Shown here: in pieces, positions 16,075-24,617 of the stretch
Layout: every line of letters starts with the position of its first letter
Position numbering within the stretch: position 1 is the stretch's first letter
From: Sva-07 sp963715285
GTDB lineage: Bacteria > Actinomycetota > Acidimicrobiia > Acidimicrobiales > Ilumatobacteraceae
Reading direction: 5' to 3'
Assembly: GCA_963715285.1 (NCBI GenBank)
Contig: CAVQRU010000009.1
Span: 62,001-126,000 of the forward strand
Length of the DNA stretch: 64,000 nt
Notes under the pieces: generated by a model
Told to the model about the DNA's origin: nothing
The model's input: the letters and a program-made list of their open reading frames with translations, nothing else
Database searches by the model: none
Position numbers and translations under genes: made by a program

Positions 16075-18312
16075 ATGCTGGGTTCATCGCGACGCCCCAC
16101 CTCGATCGCCGTCCTGACCAGCGGTGGCGATGCAGCGGGGATGAATGCGGCGGTGCGCGCCGTGGTCCGCACCGGCATTCGCGCCGGGCTCACCGTCCAT
16201 GCCGTCTACGAGGGCTTCCAGGGTCTCGTCGACGGTGGGGACTACATCCGCCGGATCACATCCGACGAGGTCGGTGGCATCCTGCACCGGGGCGGCACGG
16301 TGCTCGGCACGGCGCGCTGTCAGGAATTCCGCGAGCGTGACGGACGCCGACGGGCTGCCCGCAATCTGGCTGAACGCGGCATCGAGGCGCTCGCGGTGAT
16401 CGGCGGCGACGGCAGCTTGACCGGCGCCAACCAGTTGTGCACCGAGTGGCCCGAACTGCTCGACGAGCTGGCCGACCGTGGCGAACTCGACCGTGAGATC
16501 GCCGAGGCCCGACGGCGCCTGGTGCTGGTCGGCATGGTCGGCTCCATCGACAACGACATGGCCGGCACCGACATGACGATCGGCGCCGATACGGCGTTGC
16601 ACCGTATCACCGAGGCGATCGACGCGATCCAGAGCACCGCGTCGAGTCACCAGCGCTCGTTCGTCATCGAGGTGATGGGCCGCAACTGCGGGTACCTCGC
16701 CCTGATGGGTGGCATTGCGACCGGCGCGAACTTCGTGTTCCTGCCCGAGAGCCCACCCGAGGACGGCTGGCCCGACACGATGGCCGACGCGCTGAGGGCG
16801 GGCCGGGCGATCGGGCGTCGCTCCAACATCGTGATCGTCGCCGAGGGCGCCCGCGACCGTCACGGCGAGCCGATCACCGCTCACCAGATCCGCGACATCC
16901 TCGAGGAGAAGCTCGGCGAGGACACCCGCGTCACCAGCCTCGGCCATGTCCAGCGTGGCGGTTCACCGAGCGCCTTCGACCGGTATCTCTCGACCGTGCT
17001 CGGGTATGCGGCGGTCGAGAGGATCCTGTCGTCGCCCGACGCCGAACCCCAGCTGATCGGCATCCGTGGCCACCAGATCATCAGTTCCCCACTCATGGCG
17101 AACGTCGAGACGACCCGGTCGGTGGCCAGGGTGATCGCCGAGCACGACTACGAACGGGCGATGGAGATCCGCGGCGGGAACTTCCGCAGCTCGCTCGATC
17201 TCATCAAGATGATGGTCCAGGCACAGCCCCACGAGACCGCGCCGGAGGAGCGCCGGCTCCGGCTCGCCATCATGCACGCCGGCGGCCCCGCTCCCGGTAT
17301 GAACACCGCAGTCCGCGTGGCGGTCCGCGTCGGGCTGGACCAGGGCCACACGATGCTCGGCATTCGCGACGGCTTCCGGGGGCTGGTCGACGGCAACTTC
17401 ATGATGTTCGAGTGGATGACCGTGTCGAGCTGGGTGTCGAACGGCGGCGCCGAACTCGGATCGAGTCGCTTCCTGCCAGAGGAATCCCACCTCGATGTGA
17501 TCGAGCAGCAGATCACCGAACAGGAACTCGACGGCATCTTGATGATCGGTGGCTTCACCGGCTACAGCGGGGCGTATCTGCTCCGTCAAGCCGCCGCGAC
17601 TCGACCAGCGCTGTCGATTCCGATCGTCTGCGTGCCGGCCTCGATCAACAACGACCTCCCCGGGTCGGAGCTGAGCATCGGGGCCGACACCGCCCTCAAC
17701 TCCATCGTGCGCGACGTCGACAAGATCAAGCAGTCGGCAGTGGCGTCGCAGCGGACGTTCGTCGTCGAGGTGATGGGCAAGGATTCCGGCTACCTCGCAC
17801 TGATGAGCGGTCTCGCCACCGGTGCCGAGCGGGTGTACCTCCCCGAGGAGGGCATCACGCTTCGAGATCTACAGGTCGACGTCGAAGCGCTCAGCGCGGG
17901 CTTCGCCGGAGGCAAACGGCTCGGTCTGGTCATCCGAAGCGAGCATGCCGACGACACCTACACGACGAGCTTCATCAAGGCGCTGTTCGAGCGGGAGGGC
18001 GGCGACCTCTTCGACGTGCGCGAGGCGGTCCTCGGTCACGTTCAACAAGGTGGCAGCCCGTCGCCGTTCGATCGCATCCAGGCGACCCGGCTGGCGTCGA
18101 GCTCGATCCGACAACTCATCGACGTCGCGAACCGCAACGAGCCGACGGGCCTCATGGCCGGCCTGCGCCACGGCAAGGTGCACTTCGTGGCGCTCAACGA
18201 TCTGCCTCAGCTGATGGAGCCGCACGCCCGCCGGCCCCGCCGCCAGGATTGGCTCGACCTCCGTCCGCTTGCGGCGGTGATGGCCGGCCGGAACGTGCCC
18301 GCAGCCAACTGA
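16075..18312 (+). CDS. Tandem-domain 6-phosphofructokinase of eukaryotic layout
   Basis: This 745-residue protein holds two complete PFK domains (about residues 6-380 and 395-740). The first has TSGGDAAGMNAAVR, VIGGDGSLTGA and SIDNDMAGTDMTIGADTA. These include the catalytic Asp and the Gly residues typical of ATP use. The second has GGPAPGMNTAVR, IGGFTGYSGA in place of GGDG, and ASINNDLPGSELSIGADTA, where the catalytic Asp is Asn. It is therefore probably regulatory, the same division as in eukaryotic PFK. The reaction is fructose 6-phosphate to fructose 1,6-bisphosphate. CAGGAGAC precedes the ATG. Aldolase and a second PFK follow on the same strand. Confidence 0.9.
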   Translation: MLGSSRRPTSIAVLTSGGDAAGMNAAVRAVVRTGIRAGLTVHAVYEGFQGLVDGGDYIRRITSDEVGGILHRGGTVLGTARCQEFRERDGRRRAARNLAERGIEALAVIGGDGSLTGANQLCTEWPELLDELADRGELDREIAEARRRLVLVGMVGSIDNDMAGTDMTIGADTALHRITEAIDAIQSTASSHQRSFVIEVMGRNCGYLALMGGIATGANFVFLPESPPEDGWPDTMADALRAGRAIGRRSNIVIVAEGARDRHGEPITAHQIRDILEEKLGEDTRVTSLGHVQRGGSPSAFDRYLSTVLGYAAVERILSSPDAEPQLIGIRGHQIISSPLMANVETTRSVARVIAEHDYERAMEIRGGNFRSSLDLIKMMVQAQPHETAPEERRLRLAIMHAGGPAPGMNTAVRVAVRVGLDQGHTMLGIRDGFRGLVDGNFMMFEWMTVSSWVSNGGAELGSSRFLPEESHLDVIEQQITEQELDGILMIGGFTGYSGAYLLRQAAATRPALSIPIVCVPASINNDLPGSELSIGADTALNSIVRDVDKIKQSAVASQRTFVVEVMGKDSGYLALMSGLATGAERVYLPEEGITLRDLQVDVEALSAGFAGGKRLGLVIRSEHADDTYTTSFIKALFEREGGDLFDVREAVLGHVQQGGSPSPFDRIQATRLASSSIRQLIDVANRNEPTGLMAGLRHGKVHFVALNDLPQLMEPHARRPRRQDWLDLRPLAAVMAGRNVPAAN

Positions 18313-18342
18313 CCGCAGCGGCTCCCCAGTGACACCTGGAAC

Positions 18343-18356
18343 GGGCCGATCGGCCC
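18343..18356. promoter_or_regulatory. Perfect 14-bp palindrome between phosphofructokinase and aldolase genes
   Basis: GGGCCGATCGGCCC is a perfect palindrome with no spacer, 30 bp after the tandem PFK stop and 87 bp before the aldolase start. The 131-bp gap could therefore hold a separate promoter and operator for the aldolase/PPi-PFK pair. It has no T-tract, so it does not look like an intrinsic terminator. Confidence 0.3.
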
Positions 18357-18443
18357 TGTCGGGACGGCCCGGGGGCGCGTAGCGTCGCCCGTGCGATTGC
18401 GGCGATCGATGGAGAATCGCCCACCCCGACAGGAGGAACATCC

Positions 18444-19496
18444 ATGTACGCAGGCATCCAGGAGATCCTCGCCGACCGGGCCGAGTACCTGCTCGGGCAC
18501 ACGTGCACGACCATCCCGAAGGACCAGCTCCATCTTCCCGGTCCCGACTTCATCGACCGGGTGGTCTCGAAGACCGATCGAAGCCCGACCGTCATGCGGA
18601 ACCTGCAGACGATCTACGACCACGGTCGGCTCGCGGGGACGGGCTATCTCTCGATCCTCCCGGTCGACCAGGGCATCGAACACTCGGCGGGTGCGAGCTT
18701 CGCCCCGAACCCGATCTATTTCGACCCGGCGAACATCTGTGAGCTCGCCATCGAAGGTGGCTGCAATGCCGTGGCGAGCACACTCGGTGTGCTCGGCTCG
18801 GTCGCGCGCTCGTACGCCCACAAGATCCCGTTCATCCTGAAGTTCAACCACAACGAACTGCTGACCACCCCGAACACGTTCGACCAGACTCCGTTCGCCT
18901 CGATCAACCAGGCATTCGAGATGGGTTGCGTCGGCGTCGGCGCCACCGTCTACTGGGGTTCGGACGAGTCGAATCGCCAGCTCCAGGAGATCGCCGTCGC
19001 CTTCGAGCAAGCGCACGCTCTGGGGATGTTCACCGTGCTCTGGTGCTATCTCCGCAGTCCATCGTTCAAGGTCGACGGTGTCGACTACCACGCCTCGTCC
19101 GACCTCACTGGCCAGGCGAATCATCTGGGTGTCACGCTCGAGGCCGACATCATCAAACAGAAACTGCCCGAGAACAACGGCGGCTACCCGGCAATCAAGG
19201 CCGGCAAGACCCACGACAAGGTCTACAGCGAGCTCACCACCGATCACCCGATCGACCTCACCCGGTACCAGGTGGCGAACTGCTACATGGGTCGGGTGGG
19301 CATGATCAACTCCGGTGGCGCCTCCGGCACCAACGACATGCAGGACGCCACGGCGACCGCAGTGGTGAACAAGCGCGCTGGTGGCTGTGGCCTGATCAGT
19401 GGACGCAAGGCGTTCCAGAAACCGATGGAGGAAGGGATCGCTATCCTCAACTCGATTCAGGATGTCTATCTCTGCGACGACGTCGACATTGCCTGA
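18444..19496 (+). CDS. fbaB: Class I fructose-bisphosphate aldolase, FbaB (DhnA) type
   Basis: This 350-residue protein is very close to the E. coli FbaB pattern throughout: LPVDQGIEHSAG, ILKFNHNELL, DYHASSDLTGQANHLG, YQVANCYMGRVGMINSGGAS, NKRAGGCGLISGRKAF. The lysine of ADIIKQK is the expected Schiff-base residue. It cleaves fructose 1,6-bisphosphate to dihydroxyacetone phosphate and glyceraldehyde 3-phosphate, or condenses them. AGGAGG precedes the ATG. The PPi-type PFK gene begins 12 bp after its stop codon, so substrate producer and consumer are cotranscribed. Confidence 0.93.
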   Translation: MYAGIQEILADRAEYLLGHTCTTIPKDQLHLPGPDFIDRVVSKTDRSPTVMRNLQTIYDHGRLAGTGYLSILPVDQGIEHSAGASFAPNPIYFDPANICELAIEGGCNAVASTLGVLGSVARSYAHKIPFILKFNHNELLTTPNTFDQTPFASINQAFEMGCVGVGATVYWGSDESNRQLQEIAVAFEQAHALGMFTVLWCYLRSPSFKVDGVDYHASSDLTGQANHLGVTLEADIIKQKLPENNGGYPAIKAGKTHDKVYSELTTDHPIDLTRYQVANCYMGRVGMINSGGASGTNDMQDATATAVVNKRAGGCGLISGRKAFQKPMEEGIAILNSIQDVYLCDDVDIA

Positions 19497-19508
19497 GAGG
19501 AGCCGAGT

Positions 19509-20657
19509 GTGCGAATTGGAATCCTGACCGGTGGGGGTGACGTCCCGGGCCTGAACGCTGCCATCAAGGCCGTCGTGGTCAGAGCAGCGGAGCAAGGTCA
19601 TGAGGTGCTCGGCCTCCGCCGCGGCTGGGCCGGGCTGCTGTATGTCAATCCCGACCAGCCCGAGTCGATCGAGGAGTTCACCCAGCCGATGGACACCTCC
19701 TGGGTGCGCACCATCGACCGCTCCGGAGGCACGATCCTGCACAGCTCGCGGACCCATCCGGGCAAGGTCAAGGCCGATGACGTCCCCGACTTCCTCGACC
19801 CACCCGAAGGCGCCGAGCCGCCGTACGACTTCACGCCGCACGCGATCAAGGTGCTCGAGGCCCTCGGCATCGACGTGCTGATCCCGATCGGTGGCGACGA
19901 CACGTTGTCGTACGGTCTGCGGTTGCACCAGGAGGGCGTACCGGTGATCGCCATCCCGAAGACGATGGACAACGATGTCCATGGCACCGACTACTGCATC
20001 GGGTTCTCGACGGCGGTGACCCGTGGGGTCCAGTTCATCAGCAACCTGCGAACGAGCACCGGTTCACACGAGCGCATCGCCGTGATCGAACTGTTCGGTC
20101 GGTACAGCGGAGAGACCTCGCTGATCACCGCCTACCTCGCCGGCGTCGACCGGGCCGTGATTTCCGAGGTGCCGGTCGACATCGACCGCCTGGCTGCGTT
20201 CCTGGTCGACGACCGTCGCTCCAATCCGAGCAACTACGCGATGGTCACGATCTCGGAAGGCGCCGTGATCGAAGGCGGAGAGATGTCGCTGCGCGGTGAC
20301 GCCGATGCCTACGGGCACCGCAAGCTGGGCGGCATCGGCGAGCAACTCGGCTCGATGCTCAAGACGGTGACCGGGATCAACATCATCAACCAGACGATCG
20401 GCTACCTGATGCGTTCGGGCAGCCCCGATTCCCTCGATCTGATGGTCGCCAACAACTACGCCGTGATGGCTGCCGACCTCGCGATGGAAGGCCAGTCGGG
20501 CCGCATGGTCGCCCTGCGCGGCGGCACCTACACCAACGTGCCGATCTCGATGATCGGCGAAGGTGTCAAGCGCGTCGACGTCGGTGAGATGTACAACCCC
20601 GAGCTGTACAAGCCGGTCATCCGCCACGTGGGCGGCAAGCCCATGTTCCTGTACTGA
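19509..20657 (+). CDS. Phosphofructokinase, PPi-dependent type by its key residues
   Basis: This 382-residue single-domain PFK has TGGGDVPGLNAAIK, IPIGGDDTLSYG and IPKTMDNDVHGTDYCIGFSTA. Asp after GGD (instead of Gly) and Lys before TMDND (instead of Gly) are the two residues known to mark pyrophosphate-dependent PFK. I therefore expect a reversible PPi-linked reaction. Other determinants could still allow ATP, so the donor is an inference. GTG start, with GAGGAG upstream. It forms a pair with the aldolase and follows the ATP-type tandem PFK, giving both kinds of enzyme in one locus. Confidence 0.88.
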   Translation: MRIGILTGGGDVPGLNAAIKAVVVRAAEQGHEVLGLRRGWAGLLYVNPDQPESIEEFTQPMDTSWVRTIDRSGGTILHSSRTHPGKVKADDVPDFLDPPEGAEPPYDFTPHAIKVLEALGIDVLIPIGGDDTLSYGLRLHQEGVPVIAIPKTMDNDVHGTDYCIGFSTAVTRGVQFISNLRTSTGSHERIAVIELFGRYSGETSLITAYLAGVDRAVISEVPVDIDRLAAFLVDDRRSNPSNYAMVTISEGAVIEGGEMSLRGDADAYGHRKLGGIGEQLGSMLKTVTGINIINQTIGYLMRSGSPDSLDLMVANNYAVMAADLAMEGQSGRMVALRGGTYTNVPISMIGEGVKRVDVGEMYNPELYKPVIRHVGGKPMFLY

Positions 20658-20715
20658 CGTCCACGTCGGGGCCGTCCGGAGGGGCCGCTGATGGCGGGGC
20701 GTAGCCTGCACGTTC

Positions 20716-22278
20716 GTGACCACTCCTTCGCAGGCCGTCAGTGGTGCCCCGGGTCCTGTCGCAGATCCCGCCCTTCGTCAGCGCCTGGTCGACGCCACCG
20801 AACTGCTCCGCGAGGTCGCATCGGCGCCGGAACTCCTCGCACTCCTCGCCCCGCAGGAGAAGATGGCACTGCTCAACGCCGCCGGTGACGTCTTCTGCCC
20901 CGACCCGGAAGTACGTCGGCTCCGCACGAAGGCGCTGAAGCGGCAGCGCCGCTCCGATCGGGTGCGACGTGACGAGGGCGTGCTCGACGGCACGGGGATC
21001 CGCACGCTTCGCGACCAGGCGGTGTTCACGACTCCCAACGCGATGCCGCCGGCGGACTTCGTGCAACACGACGTCGACGAACCGACATACCGAGAGACCG
21101 TGGACGAACAGCACTGCTACGTCTGCAAGGCGAAGTACCGCCAGATCCACCACTTCTATGACCAGCTCTGTCCGAGCTGCGCCGAGTTCAACCATTCGAA
21201 GCGTGGTGAGCTGGCCGACCTGTCGGGTACGGTCGGGCTGCTCACCGGCGGCCGGGTCAAGATCGGGTACCAGGCCGGCATCAAGCTGCTGCGCTCCGGC
21301 GTGTCACTGATCGTTGCAACGAGGTTCCCGCGCGACGCGGCCACCCGGTACGCGGCCGAGCCGGACTTCGACGAGTGGGGTGATCGGCTCGAGGTGTTCG
21401 GCCTCGACCTTCGGCACACGCCGAGTGTCGAAGCGTTCTGCCAGCACGTGCTCTCGACCCGCGACCGGCTCGACTTCGTGGTCAACAACGCCTGCCAGAC
21501 GGTCCGTAGGCCCCCCGACTTCTACCGGCACATGATGGAACGCGAGGCAGCCGCGCTCGAGACGCTCGACCCGGACGTGCTCGCGCTCGTCGGTGCCTAC
21601 GAGGGGCTTCGTGGCTACCACCTGCTCCCCGGATCGGACAACGCGCCGGCGCTGTCGCCTCCGCTCGCCGGCCTCACGCAGGCGGCAGCGCTCTCGCAGT
21701 TGCCGCTGCTCCCGGACGAACTCGACGCCCAGGCCGACCTGTTCCCGGCGGGGCGTCTCGACCAGGACCTCCAACAGATCGACCTGCGGGACCGCAACTC
21801 GTGGCGACTGCTCCTGCACGAGGTGTCGTCGGTGGAACTCCTCGAGACGCAGCTCGTGAATGCCGTCGCGCCGTTCGTGATCAACGCCCGGCTCAAACCC
21901 TTGATGGAGGCGACACCGGGCGACCACAAGCACGTCGTGAACGTGTCGGCCGTCGAAGGGCAGTTCTACCGTCTCTGCAAGACCACCCGCCATCCCCACA
22001 CGAACATGGCGAAGGCGGCGCTCAACATGATGACGCGCACGTCGGCGACCGACTTCCGTGCGTCGGGCATCAACATGAACAGCGTCGACACCGGTTGGGT
22101 CAGCGACGAGGACCCCGTCGCCATCGCCGAGCAGAAGACCGCCGAACATCGCTTCCATCCGCCGCTCGACATCGTCGACGGCGCGGCTCGGATCGTGGAC
22201 CCGATCATCGACGGCGCCAACACCGGCACCCACGTGTGGGGCCAGTTCCTGAAGGACTATCGGCCGACCGACTGGTGA
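20716..22278 (+). CDS. Long SDR-family oxidoreductase with N-terminal CxxC pairs
   Basis: This 520-residue protein has an N-terminal helical part, then HCYVCKAKYRQIHHFYDQLC and CPSC. These two CxxC pairs suggest a zinc knuckle. An SDR-like Rossmann domain follows (LTGGRVKIGYQAGIKLLRSG, FVVNNACQTVRR, HVVNVSAVEGQFYRLCK, NMAKAALNMM). The usual SDR Tyr in the YxxxK position is Thr before the NMAKAALN segment; the earlier FYRLCK offers another Tyr/Lys pair. Proteins of this length and arrangement occur in bacteria and eukaryotes without a known substrate. GTG start at 20716; the next gene begins 4 bp downstream. Confidence 0.72.
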   Translation: MTTPSQAVSGAPGPVADPALRQRLVDATELLREVASAPELLALLAPQEKMALLNAAGDVFCPDPEVRRLRTKALKRQRRSDRVRRDEGVLDGTGIRTLRDQAVFTTPNAMPPADFVQHDVDEPTYRETVDEQHCYVCKAKYRQIHHFYDQLCPSCAEFNHSKRGELADLSGTVGLLTGGRVKIGYQAGIKLLRSGVSLIVATRFPRDAATRYAAEPDFDEWGDRLEVFGLDLRHTPSVEAFCQHVLSTRDRLDFVVNNACQTVRRPPDFYRHMMEREAAALETLDPDVLALVGAYEGLRGYHLLPGSDNAPALSPPLAGLTQAAALSQLPLLPDELDAQADLFPAGRLDQDLQQIDLRDRNSWRLLLHEVSSVELLETQLVNAVAPFVINARLKPLMEATPGDHKHVVNVSAVEGQFYRLCKTTRHPHTNMAKAALNMMTRTSATDFRASGINMNSVDTGWVSDEDPVAIAEQKTAEHRFHPPLDIVDGAARIVDPIIDGANTGTHVWGQFLKDYRPTDW

Positions 22279-22282
22279 TTCG

Positions 22283-23053
22283 ATGAGCTGGACCCACGAG
22301 GTCGAGGCCTACAACACGGCGTTCGACTCGACCAATCGCATGCACGACGACGACGTCGCTCGGACCTTCGGATTCCGTGGCGGTCTCGTCCCGGGTGTCG
22401 ACGTGTGGGCGTACATGACGCGACCGTGCATCGACCGATGGGGCGAGGCGTTCCTCGCCGGGTCGGCGATGGAGGCCAGGTTCGTGCTGCCGGTGTACGA
22501 CGGCGAGGTCGTGACCGTCGAGCTCGACGACGGGGGCGAGCTCACCGTCACCGGTCCCGACGGTGTGCTGCGGGCGACGGGACGGGCTGCGTTGCTCGCC
22601 GACCTGCCCGAACCTCGGCACCTCGACAACGTGGACCGCCCCGATCCCGTACCGGCCGCCGACGAGCAACGGCTGGCGGCCGGCACCGCCCTCGGAACAC
22701 TGCGTTTCACGCACCGGTCCGATCTCGCCGAGGTCTACCTGGGCGAGATCCGTGACGACCACTCGCTCTACGTCGGCGGTGCCGTCTGCCACCCCGGATT
22801 CCTGGCCCGTCAGGCCAATGCCGTGCTGTTCCGCAACGTCGTGCTCGGCCCGTGGATCCACGTGGGGACCAAGGCGGTGCACCGTGGGATCGCCCGTGCC
22901 GGCGACGAGCTGGAGGTGCGGGGACGCGTCGCGGCGGAGTACGAACGTCGGGGCCACCGTTTCGTCGACCTCGACGTCGAGGTCACTGCGAACGGATCAC
23001 CGGTGTGGAGCGCGCTTCACACCGCGATCTGGCGGCCGCGTTCGTCCGCCTGA
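22283..23053 (+). CDS. MaoC-like hotdog-fold protein
   Basis: This 256-residue protein has the hotdog helix pattern FGFRGGLVPGVDVWAYM near residue 30. A second half contains VGTKAVHRGIARAGDELEVR, which resembles a double-hotdog MaoC dehydratase or thioesterase. The usual catalytic Asp/His pair is not obvious, so hydratase activity is uncertain. It starts 4 bp after the long SDR and is probably cotranscribed with it. Its 3' end overlaps that of the opposite flavin monooxygenase gene by 37 bp. Confidence 0.65.
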   Translation: MSWTHEVEAYNTAFDSTNRMHDDDVARTFGFRGGLVPGVDVWAYMTRPCIDRWGEAFLAGSAMEARFVLPVYDGEVVTVELDDGGELTVTGPDGVLRATGRAALLADLPEPRHLDNVDRPDPVPAADEQRLAAGTALGTLRFTHRSDLAEVYLGEIRDDHSLYVGGAVCHPGFLARQANAVLFRNVVLGPWIHVGTKAVHRGIARAGDELEVRGRVAAEYERRGHRFVDLDVEVTANGSPVWSALHTAIWRPRSSA

Positions 23054-24552
23054 TCGTTGTCCCGGATCTCGCCCTTCGCCGTGGTGAACTGCATCACGCC
23101 GTCGTCGACGGGGTCGTGGCGGAACATCTTGCGGTCCTTGCGGTAGTCCTGCGGGTTGATCCACGGTTCCCGGTCGCCCTGTTTCGGGAATCGATCGGCC
23201 GCTCGCTGGATGTAGCCCGAGGTGAGGTGGTCGAGCATCGAGCGGGCGACCATCGATGCGTCCGACGGTCGGAGGCGCGGTGTGCAGATCTCGGTCTGCG
23301 TCTCGGTCATGTGGTTCAGGAGCCGGCAGGTGTAGGTGGCGATGAGGTCGGCGCGCAGCGTCCACGAAGCGTTGACGTAGCCGAACGTCGACGCGAGGTT
23401 CGGCACGTCGGAGTAGGCGAACCCCTTGTACGACCAGGTCTGGGAGAAGTCGACCGGCTCGCCGTCGACGACGAAGTCGACCTCGCCGAGGGTCACCATG
23501 TTCAACCCGGTCGCCGTCACGATGATGTCGGCATCGAGGTGCTCGCCCGACTGCAGCTCGATGCCGGTTTCCGTGAACGTCTCGATGTGGTCGGTGACCA
23601 CGGACGCCGATCCGTCGTTGATCGCATCGAACAGGTCGCCGTTGGGCACCAGGCACAGGCGCTGGTCCCATGGCGCATAGGTGGGGGTGAAGTGGGTGTC
23701 GACGTCGTAGTCGGGGCCCAGTGCCTCACCGACCTGCTTCAGCAGGAAGTCCTTCGCCTTGTCCGGATGCTTGCGCATCCGCTTGTACATCACCTGCTGC
23801 AGGAGCGTGTTCTTGGTGCGGGTGACGCCGTAGGCCAGTTTGTCGGGCAGTACCTTGCGCAATCCGTTGGCGATCACGTCGACGTCGGGTCGGGCGACCA
23901 CGTACGTCGGCGAGCGTTGCAGCATCGTGACGTGCGCAGCCGTCTTCGCCAGTGCGGGCACCAGCGTCATCGCGGTGGCGCCCGAGCCGATCACGACGAC
24001 TCGCTTGCCCGCGTCGTCGAGATCCTCGGGCCACTCCTGTGGATGCACGATCTCGCCGCCGAACCGCTCACGACCCGGGAACTCGGGGGTGTAGCCCTCC
24101 CTGTAGGAGTAGTAGCCCGAGCACATCGCCAGGAAGTTGCAGGTGTACGTGAGGTGCTCACCGGTGGTGGCGAGCTCGACATCCACGGTCCAGGTCGCGG
24201 TGGCGCTCGACCACTCGGCGCGCCGCACGAGATGGTGGAAGCGGATGTGCCGGTCGATGCCGCTCTCGGCGACCGTTTCGCGCAGATACGCCATGATCGA
24301 CGGCCCGTCGGCGATCGCCTTGTCCGCGTTCCACGGCTTGAACTCGAACCCGAGGGTGTGCATGTCGCTGTCGGAACGGATGCCCGGGTAGCGGAACAGA
24401 TCCCACGTGCCGCCGATGTCCGCGCGCCCTTCGAGGATCAGGTAGGTCCGGTCCGGCGACTCCTCCTGGAGGTGGTGCGCCTGCCCGATGCCGGAGATGC
24501 CCGCCCCCACGATCAGTACGTCGACGTGGTTGGGCCGCGTGGAACCGTCCAT
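23017..24552 (-). CDS. Flavin-containing monooxygenase, Baeyer-Villiger (EthA-like) type
   Basis: This 511-residue protein has an FAD-binding motif (VLIVGAGISGIGQAHHLQ), the Baeyer-Villiger fingerprint FGGEIVHPQEW, an NADPH-binding motif (VVVIGSGATAMTL) and the late ATGLN segment. It should insert one oxygen atom next to a carbonyl or oxidise a heteroatom, using NADPH and O2. Length and order match the EthA-like group. The 3' end overlaps the MaoC-like gene on the other strand. Substrate unknown. Confidence 0.9.
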   Translation of the reverse strand: MDGSTRPNHVDVLIVGAGISGIGQAHHLQEESPDRTYLILEGRADIGGTWDLFRYPGIRSDSDMHTLGFEFKPWNADKAIADGPSIMAYLRETVAESGIDRHIRFHHLVRRAEWSSATATWTVDVELATTGEHLTYTCNFLAMCSGYYSYREGYTPEFPGRERFGGEIVHPQEWPEDLDDAGKRVVVIGSGATAMTLVPALAKTAAHVTMLQRSPTYVVARPDVDVIANGLRKVLPDKLAYGVTRTKNTLLQQVMYKRMRKHPDKAKDFLLKQVGEALGPDYDVDTHFTPTYAPWDQRLCLVPNGDLFDAINDGSASVVTDHIETFTETGIELQSGEHLDADIIVTATGLNMVTLGEVDFVVDGEPVDFSQTWSYKGFAYSDVPNLASTFGYVNASWTLRADLIATYTCRLLNHMTETQTEICTPRLRPSDASMVARSMLDHLTSGYIQRAADRFPKQGDREPWINPQDYRKDRKMFRHDPVDDGVMQFTTAKGEIRDNDQADERGRQIAV

Positions 24553-24617
24553 CCCACGGACCGTATCGGACGAAGTCTTGACGTGACCGGGTCGGGAAGC
24601 CGTCGTAGCCTGTCATC

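Noticed and set aside
18343..18356. Intrinsic terminator after the tandem phosphofructokinase gene
   Set aside because: The palindrome has no loop and no following T-tract, so it is listed only as a possible regulatory site.
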